From: Lacrimispora sphenoides
Lineage (GTDB): Bacteria > Bacillota > Clostridia > Lachnospirales > Lachnospiraceae
Direction: 5' to 3'
Length of the DNA stretch: 64,000 bases
NCBI RefSeq assembly: GCF_900105215.1
Contig: NZ_FOIP01000002.1
Span: 2,170,001-2,234,000, forward strand
The notes under the pieces are model-generated. The model was not told where the DNA came from. It made no database searches and was given only the letters and a program-made list of their open reading frames with translations. Position numbers and translations under genes: made by a program. Positions 8,606 to 17,995 of the stretch are shown piece after piece. How positions within the stretch are numbered: the stretch's first letter is position 1; every line of letters begins with the position of its first letter.

Positions 8606-9408
8606 AAGTCATAACCTCCATCCTCGTCATCTCCGCGCCCTGAAACGGCCACCGGTGTTTCATTCTGACGGTCCTTTATCTCCATCATAACGGAATACAG
8701 CATAGCAAATGCCAGGGAAATCAAGGTCACCGGCAAAATTCCAAGTCCCAGATAGGTGGATGCCACAAAACCAAAAATCAGGAAAGGCCACATAAAGCCC
8801 TTCATCATCATTGTCATGAGGATGGATAAGCCCACTGCCGGCAATATTCCGGAGGCGGTACTTAAGCCCTTTAAAATATTGCTGGGAATGACATTTAAAA
8901 TCTTATCCACGACCCCTGCAGAAAAATAAACCACAAGAAATGTGGGAACTGCCCGGAGTAAAAACTGGAATGCAATGGCCACATAATTCACCATTAAAAT
9001 GCTGTCAAATTCCCCGGTCAGAGCCAGCCTGTCTGCCCATACTGCAAAGAACTGGCGGACGAAGTCAAAGATTAAAAGAAGCTGCTGGGACAAAACCGCC
9101 ACTGTCGTAGCCGCAGCCACCCCTGCCGCGATCCCTTCGGCCGTTGCCCCTGTGCTCGTGATGGAAATGGTCGTTCCAACGATGGTTCCGATAATCATAT
9201 CCGGCGTCTTGTAACCGGCCATATTTCCCAGTCCCATCCACATAAGTTCCAAGGTTGCGGAAATAATCAGCCCTGTCTTTACATCCCCTAATATGATTCC
9301 TACTATCGGACCTACGAGCAAAGGTCTCCGAAGCATTTGCGGGCCCTGATCGTCAAATGAACAATACCCGGCCCATACCGCTATAAGTAGCGCCTGCCAA
9401 ACTGCCAT
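8602..9408 (-). CDS. PTS mannose-family IIC component
   Basis: The 268-residue membrane protein belongs to the EII-Sor family: QMLRRPLLVGPIVGIILGD at about residues 24-42, then LELMWMGLGN. It forms the translocation path with IID. It is the first gene of a four-component PTS operon, behind a GGGGG ribosome binding site, and the PRD regulator gene lies 150 bases upstream on the same strand. Confidence 0.9.
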   Translation of the reverse strand: MAVWQALLIAVWAGYCSFDDQGPQMLRRPLLVGPIVGIILGDVKTGLIISATLELMWMGLGNMAGYKTPDMIIGTIVGTTISITSTGATAEGIAAGVAAATTVAVLSQQLLLIFDFVRQFFAVWADRLALTGEFDSILMVNYVAIAFQFLLRAVPTFLVVYFSAGVVDKILNVIPSNILKGLSTASGILPAVGLSILMTMMMKGFMWPFLIFGFVASTYLGLGILPVTLISLAFAMLYSVMMEIKDRQNETPVAVSGRGDDEDGGYDL

Positions 9409-9557
9409 AATTGTATACCCCCTTTATTTGATATAAAAAATACCATAGAACCTCCCTCACCTCAACGTTTACTTTCATCACTGAACGCGCATAAAATTAG
9501 CAGGAAATATTTACGTCTTATTACGCAGAAAAATAGGGTAAGACATGTCTGTGGGGA

Positions 9558-11441
9558 TCAGCCATCAATAAGGTGGCGCAGTTCAGAATCCCCGTTCTTC
9601 ACCTCCACCAGCCCTTTCCTTAAGTCCAGAAGAATGAAATGGATCTCCTTGATTGCCGCTCCATTTAACAAGACCTCCTCTTTAAGACAGAAGATATAGT
9701 ACTGCTGATGAGGCTCGGTTCCTGTAAAAATATTGATGTACTTTTTCTTTTCTTTAGCTACATAATCCGTATGGTAAATGGCGCTGTGAATTAATTTGTT
9801 AAATCCCAGCTTCGTATAGCTGGGAGCAATATGTTCCCGCCAGAAATATTCCGCAATGGTTTCTGCCAGGTTTTCTATCCCGCAGTCCAGCCCCACCATA
9901 TCCGGGGATCCCATGTAATTTAAAATGGCTCCCACTTTTCTCTTCTTTGAAATAACTTTTGCCCAGAGGTCATAAGAGAACTTGTTGAAAAAATCGTAAT
10001 AATAAATAGGAATAGGTAAATAATCCGATTTAAATTTCATCCCTGCAGGCAAAAAGACGTAATCATACTTTGAATAATCAAGCCCCCCAGTTTCGTATAA
10101 ATAATGGGAATGAAAATGAATATTCAATTCATCAGCATTTAACTTCAGCCTCCTTATGATCGTTGAATCAGCTGCCCTTCCTATTTCATTGATCAGAATG
10201 ACATTGGTCGGCTCATACTGGTTCCGGATGCGGTAGACGAGATTATAGATCAGAATGATCAGCTCGTAGTACATCATGTCCTGTATCTCATCGGTTCTGT
10301 GCCCCGGGAGCTCATTGTAAATATAATTTGCCAAAGCCTGGGACGAAATCATCCGGTTAGTCCTGCATTTTATGGAATAGGGAAATTCCAGTTCCACAAT
10401 GCCCAACCTGTTTCTCAGCCGCCATTTGCAAAAAAACAGGAGAAGGTGGTCACTGACTTCTTTATAGTGAGTAAGGTCCAAAAATATACTGTCCTTTAAA
10501 AATTTCATAACCTCTTTATAGGTTTCCAGACCCTCGGGTGCTGTTTTCATATAGCTTTCCTCAGCCCCGTCTTCAAACAATTCCCGGTTGCTCAATAGAA
10601 AAACTGCCATGTAATAGTACTCGGAAAGCTCCTTGCCCTCTCCTAAAATTCTTTGCCCCACAGAAAATTCCTCTAGTTTTTCAAGCTGAGGCGGGAAATC
10701 CTGAGGCTTCATAGTTCCACAGCCTGATCTTATAGGCAAAACTGCCAGATAAAGGACCAGCCTTTGAAATCCCGTATCTGGCACCCGGTACCCGGTTTCA
10801 TATAAAACTGATTTCAGCCTTGCAATGTTCTTCCTGATGTCTTCTATGGCAATGCCGTACTCCTTTAAACAGTGAAATAGAAAGATGTTCTGCTGGGAAT
10901 CATTATAAATATCGCAAAAGTCCATCAGACAGGAACGGATGGCAAGCTCTTCTCCCGTCACCTTCATTCCGTGATAAGGGATGGAAACAATCTGTATCTG
11001 GTAAAACAGCAAGTATTTTCTTACGGTTCTCATATCCTTATTCAGAGTTGCAAGGCTTATGTTAAGCATATCGGCCAGTTCTTCTGCCTTTATGCCGTTG
11101 ACGGAGGACACAAGACGGCGGATGATATGCTGAACCCTTTCCTTACGGCCCAAAAGCCTGTTTAAGGACAGATTCAGATGTCCGTAGCAGGAACGTTTCA
11201 GCTCATCGATCCAAGACTTATCTTCAGGAAAATACTCCAGAAAATATCCCTTTCCCCTCTTATTGCGTATCCTTACATTGGATCTGCCGTATTGTTTCAG
11301 CTTATCATTCAGGGATGCTATTTCTATCTGCACCGTACGCTGGGAAATATCAAACATTTCCATAATCTTCACATTTTCCACATAACTGTTTTCCAAAAGC
11401 ATGTTTAAAACACTGATTTCCTTGAAGCTGCAATCAAGCAT
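9558..11441 (-). CDS. PRD-domain (BglG/MtlR-like) transcriptional activator
   Basis: The 627-residue protein starts with two helix-turn-helix regions (ISQRTVQIEIASL near residue 32 and MLNISLATLNKDMRTV near 125). Two PRD-like domains follow, and the C-terminal part is less clear. I see no CAT RNA-binding domain, so a DNA-binding activator is more likely than an antiterminator. PRDs are phosphorylated by PTS proteins, and the PTS genes lie just downstream, so it probably controls them. A palindrome (11681-11694) in its upstream region may be its own operator. Confidence 0.75.
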   Translation of the reverse strand: MLDCSFKEISVLNMLLENSYVENVKIMEMFDISQRTVQIEIASLNDKLKQYGRSNVRIRNKRGKGYFLEYFPEDKSWIDELKRSCYGHLNLSLNRLLGRKERVQHIIRRLVSSVNGIKAEELADMLNISLATLNKDMRTVRKYLLFYQIQIVSIPYHGMKVTGEELAIRSCLMDFCDIYNDSQQNIFLFHCLKEYGIAIEDIRKNIARLKSVLYETGYRVPDTGFQRLVLYLAVLPIRSGCGTMKPQDFPPQLEKLEEFSVGQRILGEGKELSEYYYMAVFLLSNRELFEDGAEESYMKTAPEGLETYKEVMKFLKDSIFLDLTHYKEVSDHLLLFFCKWRLRNRLGIVELEFPYSIKCRTNRMISSQALANYIYNELPGHRTDEIQDMMYYELIILIYNLVYRIRNQYEPTNVILINEIGRAADSTIIRRLKLNADELNIHFHSHYLYETGGLDYSKYDYVFLPAGMKFKSDYLPIPIYYYDFFNKFSYDLWAKVISKKRKVGAILNYMGSPDMVGLDCGIENLAETIAEYFWREHIAPSYTKLGFNKLIHSAIYHTDYVAKEKKKYINIFTGTEPHQQYYIFCLKEEVLLNGAAIKEIHFILLDLRKGLVEVKNGDSELRHLIDG

Positions 11442-11530
11442 AAAACCACCTTAGAGGCTGACCTTTGTATTTGCATCAAAACCTTTCCTTCCTGTATTTC
11501 TTTTTTTACAGGCACTTTCTATGTACTCTG

Positions 11531-11557
11531 ACTGCCCCATAAAATAAACAGGGCAGT
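11531..11557. other. Hairpin in the leader of the PRD regulator gene
   Basis: ACTGCCC (11531-11537) and GGGCAGT (11551-11557) can pair. The T-run lies on the plus strand side, so this is not a good terminator for the minus-strand regulator transcript; its role is unknown. Confidence 0.4.
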
Positions 11558-11680
11558 TTTTGAGTTTATCGTATATTGTTAAGCGATGAAACCCAAACAA
11601 TTACTCAAACCAAAACCTGCCTGTATATAATACTATCATCCATTCCAGGAACTAACAATTATTTATTTTTCTGAAAGATC

Positions 11681-11694
11681 TCGTTTCGAAACGA
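11681..11694. promoter_or_regulatory. Perfect 14-bp palindrome, candidate operator
   Basis: TCGTTTCGAAACGA is a perfect palindrome about 240 bases upstream of the PRD regulator start, beside a possible TATTAT -10 box further downstream. It resembles the operator of a dimeric helix-turn-helix protein. Confidence 0.45.
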
Positions 11695-11710
11695 TTGTTA
11701 AGAGCAAAAA

Positions 11711-11751
11711 AATAAGCCGGATTTTCTTTTTAAGATAAAATCCGGCTTATT
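11711..11751 (-). terminator. Terminator of the nitrogenase-like/ABC operon
   Basis: Perfect 15-bp arms containing AAGCCGG and CCGGCTT, followed on the minus strand by a run of seven Ts. It ends the long minus-strand operon 14 bases after the ABC ATPase stop codon. Confidence 0.92.
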
Positions 11752-11764
11752 CTGTAATTATCTG

Positions 11765-12520
11765 TTATATCGAATAGTTGGAATCCAGGGAAATGATTCT
11801 TGATAAAAATTGTCTGGTCCTCTCTTCTTTCGGATTTGAAAAAATCTCTTCCGGACTTCCCTCTTCCACAACAATCCCTTCATCCATAAAGATCACTTTA
11901 TTGGCAACATCCTGGGCAAAGGACATTTCATGGGTCACCACGATCATCGCAATTCCTCTTCCCGCCACTTTCTTAATGATATCAAGGGTTTCTCCTACCA
12001 GCTCCGGATCCAGGGCAGACGTTGGTTCATCAAACAGAATCACTTCCGGATTTAAGACAAAGGCTCTGGCAATGCCCACACGCTGCTGCTGCCCGCCGGA
12101 AAGGTTGCAGGGATAACAATGATATTTCTCCCCCAGTCCCACCCAGTCAAGGGCTTCCTTCCCCCGTTTTATGGCTTCCTCCCTGGGAATATGCCTAGCC
12201 GTAACTAGGCCTTCTATCACATTTTCCAATGCAGTTTTATTGGCAAAAAGATTATAATTTTGAAAAACAAAAGCCGTTTTCCTTCTGATCTCCAATATTT
12301 GCTTTTTGGTGGCTTTTTTCAAATCCACGCAGGTATCTCCAATGGCAAGCTGTCCGCTGTCCGCATTTTCCAGGAAATTAATACACCGCAGCAATGTGGT
12401 TTTCCCCGAACCGCTGGGGCCTAGGACGACCACCACCTGGCCATCCTCCACCTCCACAGAAACATCCTTTAGGACCTGCTGCTTTCCAAAGGCCTTTTTT
12501 ACATTCTTTACTTCAATCAT
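11765..12520 (-). CDS. Polar amino acid-type ABC transporter ATPase
   Basis: The 251-residue ATPase has Walker [11 protein letters not shown]-loop FQNYNLF, signature [14 protein letters not shown], Walker [14 protein letters not shown] and the H-loop VTHEM. It matches the GlnQ/TcyC/TcyN class that drives polar amino acid, cystine or sulfur compound uptake. It is the last gene of the operon that begins with the NifB-like gene, overlapping the permease by 8 bases. That linkage suggests it imports the substrate or precursor of the nitrogenase-like enzyme. Confidence 0.92.
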   Translation of the reverse strand: MIEVKNVKKAFGKQQVLKDVSVEVEDGQVVVVLGPSGSGKTTLLRCINFLENADSGQLAIGDTCVDLKKATKKQILEIRRKTAFVFQNYNLFANKTALENVIEGLVTARHIPREEAIKRGKEALDWVGLGEKYHCYPCNLSGGQQQRVGIARAFVLNPEVILFDEPTSALDPELVGETLDIIKKVAGRGIAMIVVTHEMSFAQDVANKVIFMDEGIVVEEGSPEEIFSNPKEERTRQFLSRIISLDSNYSI

Positions 12521-13223
12521 ATGGATTCCTCCTAAATCTGCCTGTATGGCGCCTTAAGACCTTTGCCAGGTATTCGATCATAATGGTAAATGCCCAGTAT
12601 ATGACTGCGGCCGCCACATATCCTTCAAAAAAGGAATACGTCCGGGAGCTTGGAATGGTGGCTCCTGCCACGATTTCAATAATGCCGATGGCCATGACTA
12701 CGGAGGAGGCCTTGATTAAGCCGACCACATGATTGATCAGGGTGGGGATCGCTGCCGGGATCATCTGGGGGATAATGATCCTCCTGATGGTCTGGACCTT
12801 TGTAAGCCCTACGGAATATCCGGCTTCATCCTGCCCATTGTCAATGGACAGCAGGGCTCCCCGGATGGCCTCTGATATGGAACACATCGCAGTAAGGCTC
12901 AGTGCAAAAATTCCTACCCAGATATTATCTACATCAGCGGCTTTTGTTTTAATATGTAAGAATCCTGCCAGGTCATTGAATTTGAGCATGAAAACCAGGT
13001 TATATATCATCAGAGCCACCACAATGGGAACGCCCTGATATACGGTGACAAAAATCCCAAGAAGCTTACAGAGAACAGGCACTTTATAGACCCTGGCCAG
13101 CGCAATTACCGTTCCCAGAGTCAGGCCAATGGCCAGCGGAATGAACACAAGCCTCAGGGTATTGGGAAAATACTTAATACCATAAAGAAAGCTTTCATAA
13201 AAATGAGCTGTATTAAAATTCAT
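12513..13223 (-). CDS. Polar amino acid-type ABC permease 2
   Basis: The 236-residue protein has about five membrane segments and the HisM-type EAA loop around SEAIRGALLSIDNGQDEAGY and the following QTIRRIIIPQ. It would pair with the permease encoded just upstream. The gene overlaps its upstream neighbour by 4 bases and the ATPase by 8, so translation is coupled. Confidence 0.9.
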   Translation of the reverse strand: MNFNTAHFYESFLYGIKYFPNTLRLVFIPLAIGLTLGTVIALARVYKVPVLCKLLGIFVTVYQGVPIVVALMIYNLVFMLKFNDLAGFLHIKTKAADVDNIWVGIFALSLTAMCSISEAIRGALLSIDNGQDEAGYSVGLTKVQTIRRIIIPQMIPAAIPTLINHVVGLIKASSVVMAIGIIEIVAGATIPSSRTYSFFEGYVAAAVIYWAFTIMIEYLAKVLRRHTGRFRRNPYD

Positions 13224-13921
13224 TCTACCCCTTCTCTCCCATACTCCAGTTTTGTATTTAAGTAATAAAAAAGAAGCCGGATTGTTAAACTGATAACAAT
13301 ATAGATGATCACCACAAACACATAGGCTTCCAGTACGTGCTTTGTGGCCGCGCCGATGGATTTGGCCCTTCCCATGATATCCGTAACACCGATGAGAAAT
13401 ACAAGAGAGGAGTTTTGAAACAGTCCCACCAGATCAGAGCCAAAAGGCGGCAGGGCAATCCTCACCATCTGGGGCAAAAGGATCCTCCGAAAGGTCTGAA
13501 GCTCCGTAAGTCCCACACTGAAGCCCGCCTCTGTCTGCCCATAGGGAATGGATGTGATTGCACCGTAAAATATGGCAGAAAGAAATGCTCCCTGATTTAA
13601 GATAAAGGTAATATAAGCAAACGTTACCGCACTGAACCCCCTGTTGATGTTGGTCCCGAAAACAGGATCAATGAGGGCCGGTATCCCGTAATAAATAATC
13701 ATCAACTGTACCAGCATGGGGGTTCCTCTCATGAATGAGACATACACCTTAAAAAACGGATTCAGTACCGGTATCTTTTTAAGCTCTGCCAGAACAATGA
13801 ACGCGGCAAGAAGCACTCCGAATCCGGTGGCATAAACCACAATCCGAAAGGTCACCGATAAATACGGAAGAATTTTAGGGATATTTTCAAAGAACCGCTC
13901 CCAGCCAAACAGTTTATCCAT
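13220..13921 (-). CDS. Polar amino acid-type ABC permease 1
   Basis: The 233-residue membrane protein has five predicted segments, the RGTPMLVQL motif of this permease class and the EAA loop near GQTEAGFSVGLTELQTFRR. It starts 4 bases after the binding protein gene. Two different permeases suggest a heterodimeric channel, as in cystine and several sulfur amino acid importers. Confidence 0.9.
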   Translation of the reverse strand: MDKLFGWERFFENIPKILPYLSVTFRIVVYATGFGVLLAAFIVLAELKKIPVLNPFFKVYVSFMRGTPMLVQLMIIYYGIPALIDPVFGTNINRGFSAVTFAYITFILNQGAFLSAIFYGAITSIPYGQTEAGFSVGLTELQTFRRILLPQMVRIALPPFGSDLVGLFQNSSLVFLIGVTDIMGRAKSIGAATKHVLEAYVFVVIIYIVISLTIRLLFYYLNTKLEYGREGVE

Positions 13922-13925
13922 ACCA

Positions 13926-14756
13926 TTACTCGCTTTCCGTATAATCCCCGCCGATTACATCCTTTGATATCTGTGCAAGCTTTCCGCTTTCCTTTAATTG
14001 CTTTACCGCTCCATCCACTGCCTCCTGCAACCCGGTATTGTCTTTTGCATATACGAAGTATGTGGAAGAAGACTGGACCGGTTCTCCCGTCACTTTTAAG
14101 ACGTCCCTGCCGCCTCCATAGTTTTGATTCAGCTTTTCCGTATCCCGCTTTGTCAGGATGGTGGCATCCCAGACACCGTTTACAAGGCCTGTAACAGTCT
14201 CTTCATCGGTCGAATTATCCACATAATCAATCTTTATGGGATTATCCGGATGGTCTTTATTATAATTCTCCAGGATATACACGGAATTTGACCCGGTGGA
14301 GCTTTTTACCTTCCGGTCCTTTAAATCATCAAGGGCCTTAATATCCGTCCGGTCACCTGTTACGGCAAGGTAGGTCACATAGGTGGTATATGGTTCTTTT
14401 CCAAATAAATATTTTTCATCTCTTTCCTTGTTCCACTCGTATTGATGAGCTGCAAGATCAATCTTGCCCGCATCAAGGGAAATCAGCACATTGGCAAAAT
14501 CTGAGGTCTGATATTCAAATTCATACTGGGGAAGCAGCTCATCTACCGCCTTTAAAACCTCGTACTCATATCCGGCAAGGTCTCCTTTCTCATCCAGATA
14601 GCAATAAGGCGCATAGGCATTACCGGTTCCTACCACCACTTTCGTGACCCCGGTGTCTGCGGCCGCTGTTTTCTTGCCGCATCCTGTCAGCATTGCCGCT
14701 CCCAATGCTGTAAGAACTGCTTTTAAAACGATTTTTTTTATCCATTGATTCATCAT
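13926..14756 (-). CDS. Amino acid/sulfur compound ABC substrate-binding lipoprotein
   Basis: The 276-residue protein has a lipoprotein signal peptide ending in lipobox LTGC (Cys26) and an SBP family 3 fold: YAPYCYLDEKGDLAGYEYEV near residue 48, then DAGKIDLAAHQ. Family 3 includes cystine (TcyA, TcyJ, TcyK), glutamine and other polar amino acid receptors. Its start overlaps the NifX-like gene by 4 bases, so it is firmly part of the nitrogenase-like operon. Ligand is inferred: an organosulfur amino acid or thioether fits the operon context best. Confidence 0.85.
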   Translation of the reverse strand: MMNQWIKKIVLKAVLTALGAAMLTGCGKKTAAADTGVTKVVVGTGNAYAPYCYLDEKGDLAGYEYEVLKAVDELLPQYEFEYQTSDFANVLISLDAGKIDLAAHQYEWNKERDEKYLFGKEPYTTYVTYLAVTGDRTDIKALDDLKDRKVKSSTGSNSVYILENYNKDHPDNPIKIDYVDNSTDEETVTGLVNGVWDATILTKRDTEKLNQNYGGGRDVLKVTGEPVQSSSTYFVYAKDNTGLQEAVDGAVKQLKESGKLAQISKDVIGGDYTESE

Positions 14757-15187
14757 TCCCTGCCTTCCTTTCCTATTAATGTTTCATTCGCCATTCCCCG
14801 AAGTGACTGATGATGATCCATCCGGTGAAAATACCATGTGATTTTCTCCATTGCGTCTTCAATTTTCCCTTCCACATCAAAGGTGCTGACCGCCTTTTTC
14901 TCAAGCTGTTTCTGAATATGGAAACCGATCTTTTTGCAAATGACACAACGGCAGTCTGTTATGGAATCTACCCTGGGCTGGTTTTCGTGAGAGCCTTCGC
15001 AGCCCCTTCCTTTGCACCCGTCCTGACAGAAGGAAAGCCCCCCGGCTTCCTTCTGTGCTTCTCTTATTTCCAAAAGGGCATACTCCCCTTCTTCTCCCAC
15101 TTCATAGATGAAAAATTCATGGGCCGCCCCAAAATTCATATCAATATTCTCTCCATCAGAAGATGCAACCGCAATTTTATATGGCAT
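14753..15187 (-). CDS. NifX/NafY-like cofactor-binding protein with extra Cys cluster
   Basis: The 144-residue protein starts MPYKIAVASSDGENIDMNFG, the hallmark of the dinitrogenase iron-molybdenum cofactor (NifX/NifB C-terminal) fold. Unlike the other copy in this operon it carries six cysteines in the middle (Cys54, 58, 63, 79, 81, 84). NifX-type proteins bind FeMo-cofactor precursors in transit. The cysteines could hold an Fe-S cluster or metal. It sits between the NifK-like gene and the ABC transporter. Confidence 0.8.
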   Translation of the reverse strand: MPYKIAVASSDGENIDMNFGAAHEFFIYEVGEEGEYALLEIREAQKEAGGLSFCQDGCKGRGCEGSHENQPRVDSITDCRCVICKKIGFHIQKQLEKKAVSTFDVEGKIEDAMEKITWYFHRMDHHQSLRGMANETLIGKEGRE

Positions 15188-15213
15188 AATACTCCCTCCA
15201 TGAAACCCGCCTG

Positions 15214-16512
15214 TTAATTGAATCTTGTTCTGGCAACGGAATAGATGTCTTCGATCAGCTTTAAGCCTCCGTCATATCCTGCATAATAGCTGTTCATGAC
15301 CAGTCTTTCATTGACCGGCCAGGATACATTAAGGAAATGGGCATCGGTCTGCTTTGCAATCTCTTTCTCCCAATGTCCTCCAAGAATCAGGGGATATCCA
15401 TGATAGTCATGGGCTTTGATCTCGTTGTGGATCTTGTAGCCATCGGTCTCAAAGCTCATCTCTGCTTCTATGCCAAAATTCAGTTCCTTAAAATAGGAAC
15501 AGACCTTTTCCCTGAATTCTCTTGGGGTGTCATCCGTCACGAACTGCTTGGCGGGAAATAAGCCCAGGTCATTGACCAGGAACTTCGTAATGCCAAGGGC
15601 ATATTGGGCGTCGGCTACCACCGTAAACTGCTTTGACATGACTCTGGTCTCCAGGAATAAATCCGCATAGCGTTCGATGTAGTAGTAATAATAAGCTTCT
15701 TTCTCAGCAATCAGGCTTTCAATCTTCTCCTCTGGCACTCTTGCAAACCTGCCCACTTCCCGAAGGAATTTACTGGTTTCAAAGGCCCCTATGGGGAGAG
15801 TCGGATAGTGGAGGTAAGGGATTCCAAGCTTCTTCTCCATGTTCTTCATATTATTAAGCCCGACCCAAGGCGACACCAGTAAGTTAAATTCGGCTTGCGG
15901 TATCCTCTTTATGTTACTTAATCCCCTTTGATAGCCAAATATCGTATTCGGCGTAAGACCAAGTTCCTTAACCAGTTTTTCAAGCTCTCTTAAGTTTCCC
16001 AGCCAGAACTCATCCTGATAAGGCACATCCGCCCATATATTCACCAGATTTTTTACCCGGATATCTGACCGTTCCAAAAGCTGGTCAATGATTGCATCCA
16101 CCACCTGCTCGTGGCCCTTGTAGTTGTTGCCCTTAAAGCCTGCGGTGGAGGCATAGATTACCGGCTTTTTGGCATCCTGAAACCCTTCCACCACTTCTTC
16201 GGTGTTGTCACCCACGATCTCCGGGATACAGCCGGTCAATACCACATATAAATCGGCATCAATGACATCCAGGGAATGCTTGATGGTTGACTCAAGCTTT
16301 TTAACACCTCCGAATACAACATCCCTTTCGTTGATGCTGGTACAGGGATAGATGTTGGGTGAAAAATAACCGGAGCTTCCCGAGGAATTGGAAAGCTTCT
16401 GGGCACAACCCGGACCGGAATGAAGGACAGGAATCGCCCGTTCGATTGCCTGAACGGTCTGCATGGCGCTCATCGCGCATTTATACCTCTGTTTATCTAA
16501 GATCTTCGCCAT
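15214..16512 (-). CDS. NifK-like nitrogenase component 1 beta subunit (group IV-like)
   Basis: The 432-residue protein is shorter than true NifK (about 520) and lacks its N-terminal extension. Three cysteines sit where P-cluster ligands are expected: Cys12, Cys36 in SGPGC and Cys95 in TGCIPEIVGD. FGGVKKLESTI also matches the family. With the NifD-like chain it would form a reductase fed by the NifH-like protein. Its ATG overlaps the NifD-like stop codon by one base (TGATG), so both chains are made together. Sequence alone does not show the substrate; the context points to sulfur compounds. Confidence 0.88.
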   Translation of the reverse strand: MAKILDKQRYKCAMSAMQTVQAIERAIPVLHSGPGCAQKLSNSSGSSGYFSPNIYPCTSINERDVVFGGVKKLESTIKHSLDVIDADLYVVLTGCIPEIVGDNTEEVVEGFQDAKKPVIYASTAGFKGNNYKGHEQVVDAIIDQLLERSDIRVKNLVNIWADVPYQDEFWLGNLRELEKLVKELGLTPNTIFGYQRGLSNIKRIPQAEFNLLVSPWVGLNNMKNMEKKLGIPYLHYPTLPIGAFETSKFLREVGRFARVPEEKIESLIAEKEAYYYYYIERYADLFLETRVMSKQFTVVADAQYALGITKFLVNDLGLFPAKQFVTDDTPREFREKVCSYFKELNFGIEAEMSFETDGYKIHNEIKAHDYHGYPLILGGHWEKEIAKQTDAHFLNVSWPVNERLVMNSYYAGYDGGLKLIEDIYSVARTRFN

Positions 16513-17975
16513 CAGCCAATCCCCTCCTCTAAGAAGCTTCCCACATCCTGCTTATACCACCAGTCCGTGTAAGGCAGCTTCACTCTTTTTGCCAGATTCT
16601 GTTCAAAGCTCCGGTTCCGTATGGTATCTAAAACCGTATGAGCGAACTCCAGGGTATGCTTATATCCGAATATCATGTATTCGTCCGCCACATAGACCGC
16701 CGGCGTTCCCTGTTTAATGGCCCATACCGTGGAGCCGGGATGGCGGGAAAGGTATAAATCAGGGCGGTATTTATTTAAGATGTTCATTACCTCAAAGTTC
16801 TGCTGGTCCGCCACACTGGCTTCAAAATTGATCTCATTGTCAAGAAGATAACTCATGGCAGGAGGAACATCCCCGTTTTCGTATTTCTTGTCATAATGCC
16901 ATGCCAGTGCCCAAACCACTTCAATTCCCAGCTCGTTTAACACTCTCGTCACCTCAAAGGTATAACCCGGTCCCATTCCAAGAACCGCTTTTAATCCCTT
17001 TAATTCTTTCTTTACCGCTTCTATCTGGGGGATATAGATTTTTCTCTGTTCTTCTATGTAATGTTCCACTTCAAGCTGCTTGCCGGCAACTCTTCCGATT
17101 TCCCTAAGCCAGGTCTCAAATCCGACGATCCCTAAGGGATTAATGGTCCGGATATAGGGAACGCCGTACAGCTCTTCTAAGCCATTGCCCAGATAATTTC
17201 CAAGAACTCCGCAGATGCATGTCGTAGCAACGGACTCTGATAAATGTTCCAGTTCTTCCACCGTTGCGTTGGCATATAAAAATATGGGCTCTAAATCAAA
17301 ATTCTTAAACATTTCAATGATTTCATTTCTGGCGCTTTCGAAAAAGTTTTTAAAATTAACGGTGTTTCTTTTCTGCTCTGGCGGCTTTACGATTCCGCTT
17401 AATACCGCATGATCGGATATATCAAACCCAGTCGCCCAAATCCGTGATTTAAAGCCCTCGCAGTGAACGGCTATGACAGGCACCGGAATCTGGTCCTTCA
17501 CATCATCCACCACGCTGTCAATATCCTCTCCGATGATTCCGGTGGCACAGGAACTGCTGACAAAAATTGCCTTTGGCTGGTAACGCCGGTTGACCTCCAC
17601 AATGATATCCGCCAGCGCATCTGTGGAACCGAAAATGGTATCATTCTCATTCATATCCGTACCTATATAGACGGATTTGTTTACGACCCCTCTTTTAGCA
17701 GCCACCTGATTGGTAATGATGTACTGAGAACTTGCCGTGGCCGAGCACCCGGAAGGGCCGTGGTGGATGACCGCCACATCCCGGATCCCTCCAAGCTGGC
17801 CGAGGGCACAGCCGGATAGGCAGGTACTTGACTGGGAAAAACAGCGTCCGCAGCCCTTTAAGCTGCCGCATTTGCTCTGGCTGGCAAGATCATGTAAGTC
17901 TCCGACATATCCGGTTATGGAGCCTAGCCGGGTCTCCCTGGTTGCCAGATTTGAATTTGATAAATTAATTGCCAT
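16512..17975 (-). CDS. NifD-like nitrogenase component 1 alpha subunit (group IV-like)
   Basis: The 487-residue protein keeps cysteines in P-cluster positions: Cys56 (after Cys52), Cys77 in GPSGC and Cys143 in SSSCATGIIGEDI. Cys255 (in TTCICGVLG) aligns by spacing to EELYGVP with the FeMo-cofactor ligand Cys275 of NifD. Where NifD has the His442 ligand (GPYHG), this protein reads MIFGYKHTLEFA, so no equivalent His is evident. The N-terminus is unusually Cys-rich (Cys36, 42, 45, 52, 56). The start follows TTGGAGG. These traits fit the nitrogenase-like group that includes methylthio-alkane reductase, not N2-fixing MoFe protein. Confidence 0.88.
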   Translation of the reverse strand: MAINLSNSNLATRETRLGSITGYVGDLHDLASQSKCGSLKGCGRCFSQSSTCLSGCALGQLGGIRDVAVIHHGPSGCSATASSQYIITNQVAAKRGVVNKSVYIGTDMNENDTIFGSTDALADIIVEVNRRYQPKAIFVSSSCATGIIGEDIDSVVDDVKDQIPVPVIAVHCEGFKSRIWATGFDISDHAVLSGIVKPPEQKRNTVNFKNFFESARNEIIEMFKNFDLEPIFLYANATVEELEHLSESVATTCICGVLGNYLGNGLEELYGVPYIRTINPLGIVGFETWLREIGRVAGKQLEVEHYIEEQRKIYIPQIEAVKKELKGLKAVLGMGPGYTFEVTRVLNELGIEVVWALAWHYDKKYENGDVPPAMSYLLDNEINFEASVADQQNFEVMNILNKYRPDLYLSRHPGSTVWAIKQGTPAVYVADEYMIFGYKHTLEFAHTVLDTIRNRSFEQNLAKRVKLPYTDWWYKQDVGSFLEEGIG

Positions 17976-17995
17976 ATTTAACCTCCAAACTTTGA

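Noticed and set aside
9409..9557. Catabolite-responsive (cre) site before the PTS operon
   Set aside because: A partial GTAAACGTT match exists but several consensus positions fail.
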